Positions 12,608-14,304 of a DNA stretch of 14,304 nucleotides are shown in pieces (the first letter of the stretch is position 1; each line of letters starts with the position of its first letter). This DNA is from Bacillota bacterium (GTDB lineage Bacteria; Bacillota; Clostridia; Lutisporales; Lutisporaceae): contig JALNWH010000045.1 in the NCBI GenBank assembly GCA_023230985.1, forward strand, positions 1-14,304, read 5' to 3'. The notes below the pieces were generated by a model that saw nothing but the letters and a program-made list of their open reading frames with translations, made no database searches and was not told where the DNA came from. The translations under genes and the position numbers were made by a program.

Positions 12608-13471
12608 CTATCTTTTCAGTCTCGGATCTAGAGCATCTCTCAACCCATCTCCGAATAGATTTAAAGAAAATATGGTAATCATAATTGTCACACCGGGAAA
12701 AGTTACAATATGCCAATAATCACGAATATATACTCTGCCCGCTGATAGCATCGCCCCCCACTCCGGAGTCGGTGGTTGTATCCCCAGCCCTATAAAGCTG
12801 AGAGCTGCTGCGGATAATATAGCACTTGCCACTCCTAACGTTGCCTGTACTATGAGGGGCGCCATTGCATTTGGAAGTATGTGTTTGATAATAATCTTAT
12901 AATCTTTCACACCTATACACTTTGCCGCTTCTATAAATTCCTGTTCCTTTACCGTTAATACGGAAGCCCGAACAACTCTCGCATAGGTAGGCACTGTTCC
13001 TACACCCACAGCAATCATTGCGTTTGTAAGACCCGGTCCCAAAGCTGCTGCTATGGATATGGCAAGAAGCGTACCGGGTATAGCAAGCAAAGTATCAATA
13101 AATCTCATAATTACATTATCAACAATGCCCCCATAGTAGGCTGATATGGAGCCCAGTGTCCCACCTATCAAAACCCCTATCCCCACTGCAATGAAACCCA
13201 CCTGTAATGAAACCCTGGAACCGTAAATAATTCTGCTAAAAATATCTCTTCCGAAATTATCCGTCCCCATCAAATGTCTCCAACTGGGCAATAAGTTTGC
13301 CATTTTTAAATGCTGTTCATCATAACCGTATGGTGCAATAAGAGGTGCAAAGACAGCCATTATAATAAGCAAAATAATAACGGACAACCCAAACATCGCC
13401 GCTCTATTTATTCTTAATCTTATCCATGCTTCTTTGAACTGACCTCTTTTTTGCTTATTATCTTTACTCAT
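12608..13471 (-). CDS. dppC: Peptide ABC transporter permease, DppC/OppC type, 287 residues
   Basis: An N-terminal cytoplasmic segment and first helix (about 26-47) are followed by the extracytoplasmic HLMGTDNFGRDIFSR (66-80), the classic DppC/OppC segment. Several further membrane helices run from 88 to 275. The EAA loop EAAKCIGVKDYKIIIKHILP (181-200) is the docking site for the ATPases. The C-terminus LNLFGDGLRDALDPRLKR is typical of the family. Length is normal. ATG 13471 overlaps the end of dppB by 8 nt, and AGAGG lies 6 nt upstream. It forms the translocation pore with DppB. Confidence 0.96.
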   Translation of the reverse strand: MSKDNKQKRGQFKEAWIRLRINRAAMFGLSVIILLIIMAVFAPLIAPYGYDEQHLKMANLLPSWRHLMGTDNFGRDIFSRIIYGSRVSLQVGFIAVGIGVLIGGTLGSISAYYGGIVDNVIMRFIDTLLAIPGTLLAISIAAALGPGLTNAMIAVGVGTVPTYARVVRASVLTVKEQEFIEAAKCIGVKDYKIIIKHILPNAMAPLIVQATLGVASAILSAAALSFIGLGIQPPTPEWGAMLSAGRVYIRDYWHIVTFPGVTIMITIFSLNLFGDGLRDALDPRLKR

Positions 13472-14304
13472 GGCACACCTCTTTGTTTTTTCTTACCTTT
13501 TTTCGACTATATAGGGATTTGATTCTGGGATCGACAAATGCATATAAAATATCAACAAAAAGATTGATAATGCTAAAAGCTATAGCTATAAAAAGGACAC
13601 CACCCTGAACCACAGGATAATTTCTTGCTTTAATGGAATCCACCATCAACTTCCCTATTCCGGGAATAGAAAATATTGATTCAGTTAAAATTGCACCGCC
13701 TAAGCCTCTGCCTAACTGAAGCCCAATGACTGTTATAATAGGTATCAATGCGTTTTTTAGTGCATGCTTCATTATAACAATGTTTTCTTTATTCCCTTTC
13801 GATCTGGCGGTGGTAATATAATCCTGCCTTATAACTTCCAGCATGCTTGAGCGTGTCATCCTGGTAATAGTTGCAGCCAGACTGGTCCCAATTGTAACAA
13901 CGGGTAATATCCAATATATGGGGCCATAAAAACCGGAAGCCGGTAGGAGTGCGAGATGAACTGAAAAAACTATAATTAGCACCAGACCTTGCCAAAAATT
14001 AGGCATAGATACACCTACTAAAGCTAATACCATGGCCAAGTTATCAAATATTGAGTACTGCTTAGTAGCCGATATTATTCCTGTAGGAATCCCTATTAAA
14101 GTTGCCAAAGCAACACTCATAGAAGCCAATAACATAGTTTTTGGCCATCTATCCATTATTTCAGTTGTTACGCTTCTGCGTGTAATATAAGAAGTGCCTA
14201 AATCTCCTTTAGTGACTATATCTTTTATATATCTTAAATATTGCTTAACAAATGAATCATTTAATCCCATCTCGTTTCTAAGATCTTGGATAGCTTCTTC
14301 AGAA
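13464..14304 (-). CDS. dppB: Peptide ABC transporter permease, DppB/OppB type (5' end beyond window)
   Basis: The frame is open to the right edge: upstream of the internal methionine at 14270 the sequence still encodes SEEAIQDLRNE, matching the periplasmic segment just before GLNDSFVKQYLRYI in this family. The first helix and the start codon therefore lie outside the window. Visible features are GDLGTSYITRRSV, several membrane helices, the EAA-type loop TTARSKGNKENIVIMKHALK with NALIPIITVIG after it, and the family's C-terminal VDILYAFVDPRIK. It overlaps dppC by 8 nt. The cognate solute-binding protein (DppA/OppA) is not in the window and may lie further right. Confidence 0.95.
   Translation of the reverse strand, partial: SEEAIQDLRNEMGLNDSFVKQYLRYIKDIVTKGDLGTSYITRRSVTTEIMDRWPKTMLLASMSVALATLIGIPTGIISATKQYSIFDNLAMVLALVGVSMPNFWQGLVLIIVFSVHLALLPASGFYGPIYWILPVVTIGTSLAATITRMTRSSMLEVIRQDYITTARSKGNKENIVIMKHALKNALIPIITVIGLQLGRGLGGAILTESIFSIPGIGKLMVDSIKARNYPVVQGGVLFIAIAFSIINLFVDILYAFVDPRIKSLYSRKKVRKNKEVCHE

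Noticed and set aside
13789..13995. 68-residue minus-strand ORF inside dppB in another frame
   Set aside because: It is a frame-shifted shadow of the conserved permease with no motif of its own.

Overview
The window is AT-rich and codes densely. It has TAA/TAG stops, strong purine-rich ribosome binding sites, consensus sigma-A-type promoters and simple hairpin terminators. The gene content (gerM-rph-rdgB, a CstA-type carrier, a Dpp/Opp peptide importer, an orphan ECF S component, a single-domain ArsA/Get3-like ATPase) fits a low-GC, probably anaerobic Bacillota of the Clostridia/Tissierellia type. This placement is an inference from gene families and base composition. I cannot name the species.

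Layout. Positions 1-951 (minus): a small protein of unknown function followed by the N-terminal part of a CstA-family pyruvate/peptide carrier that runs off the left edge. Positions 1039-2336 (plus, the only plus-strand genes): a consensus promoter drives a 97-residue protein of unknown function and an ArsA/Get3-like ATPase. Positions 2337-2532: the convergent junction, holding a dispersed-repeat fragment whose end is amplified into a 26-bp tandem array. Positions 2533-8142 (minus): read in transcription order, a metal-binding lipoprotein (ZnuA type), a LigB-type extradiol-dioxygenase/AMMECR1 fusion, an ECF S component, a GerM-like lipoprotein, RNase PH and the XTP/dITP pyrophosphatase RdgB. 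A promoter and a perfect 21-bp Fur/Zur-type palindrome lie ahead of the first gene. A 10-bp hairpin covers the gerM ribosome binding site, and an inverted-repeat element separates gerM from rph. Positions 8245-9721 (minus): a SARP/BTAD-type regulator with a degenerate GGDEF-like tail, its own two promoters and a terminator. Positions 9862-14304 (minus): a tightly overlapping dppB-dppC-dppD-dppF-peptidase C26 operon ending in a terminator; dppB is cut by the right edge.

How the parts work together. gerM-rph-rdgB is a housekeeping block also known from Bacillus. The peptide operon couples uptake of peptides, or gamma-glutamyl compounds, to a cytoplasmic gamma-glutamyl hydrolase by a 4-nt start/stop overlap. 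The most unusual unit is the metal-binding lipoprotein, AMMECR1 fusion and ECF S component under one palindromic operator. It has no ZnuB/ZnuC partner, no radical-SAM partner and no ECF energising module nearby. A second open question is the pairing of the 97-residue protein with the ArsA/Get3-like ATPase.
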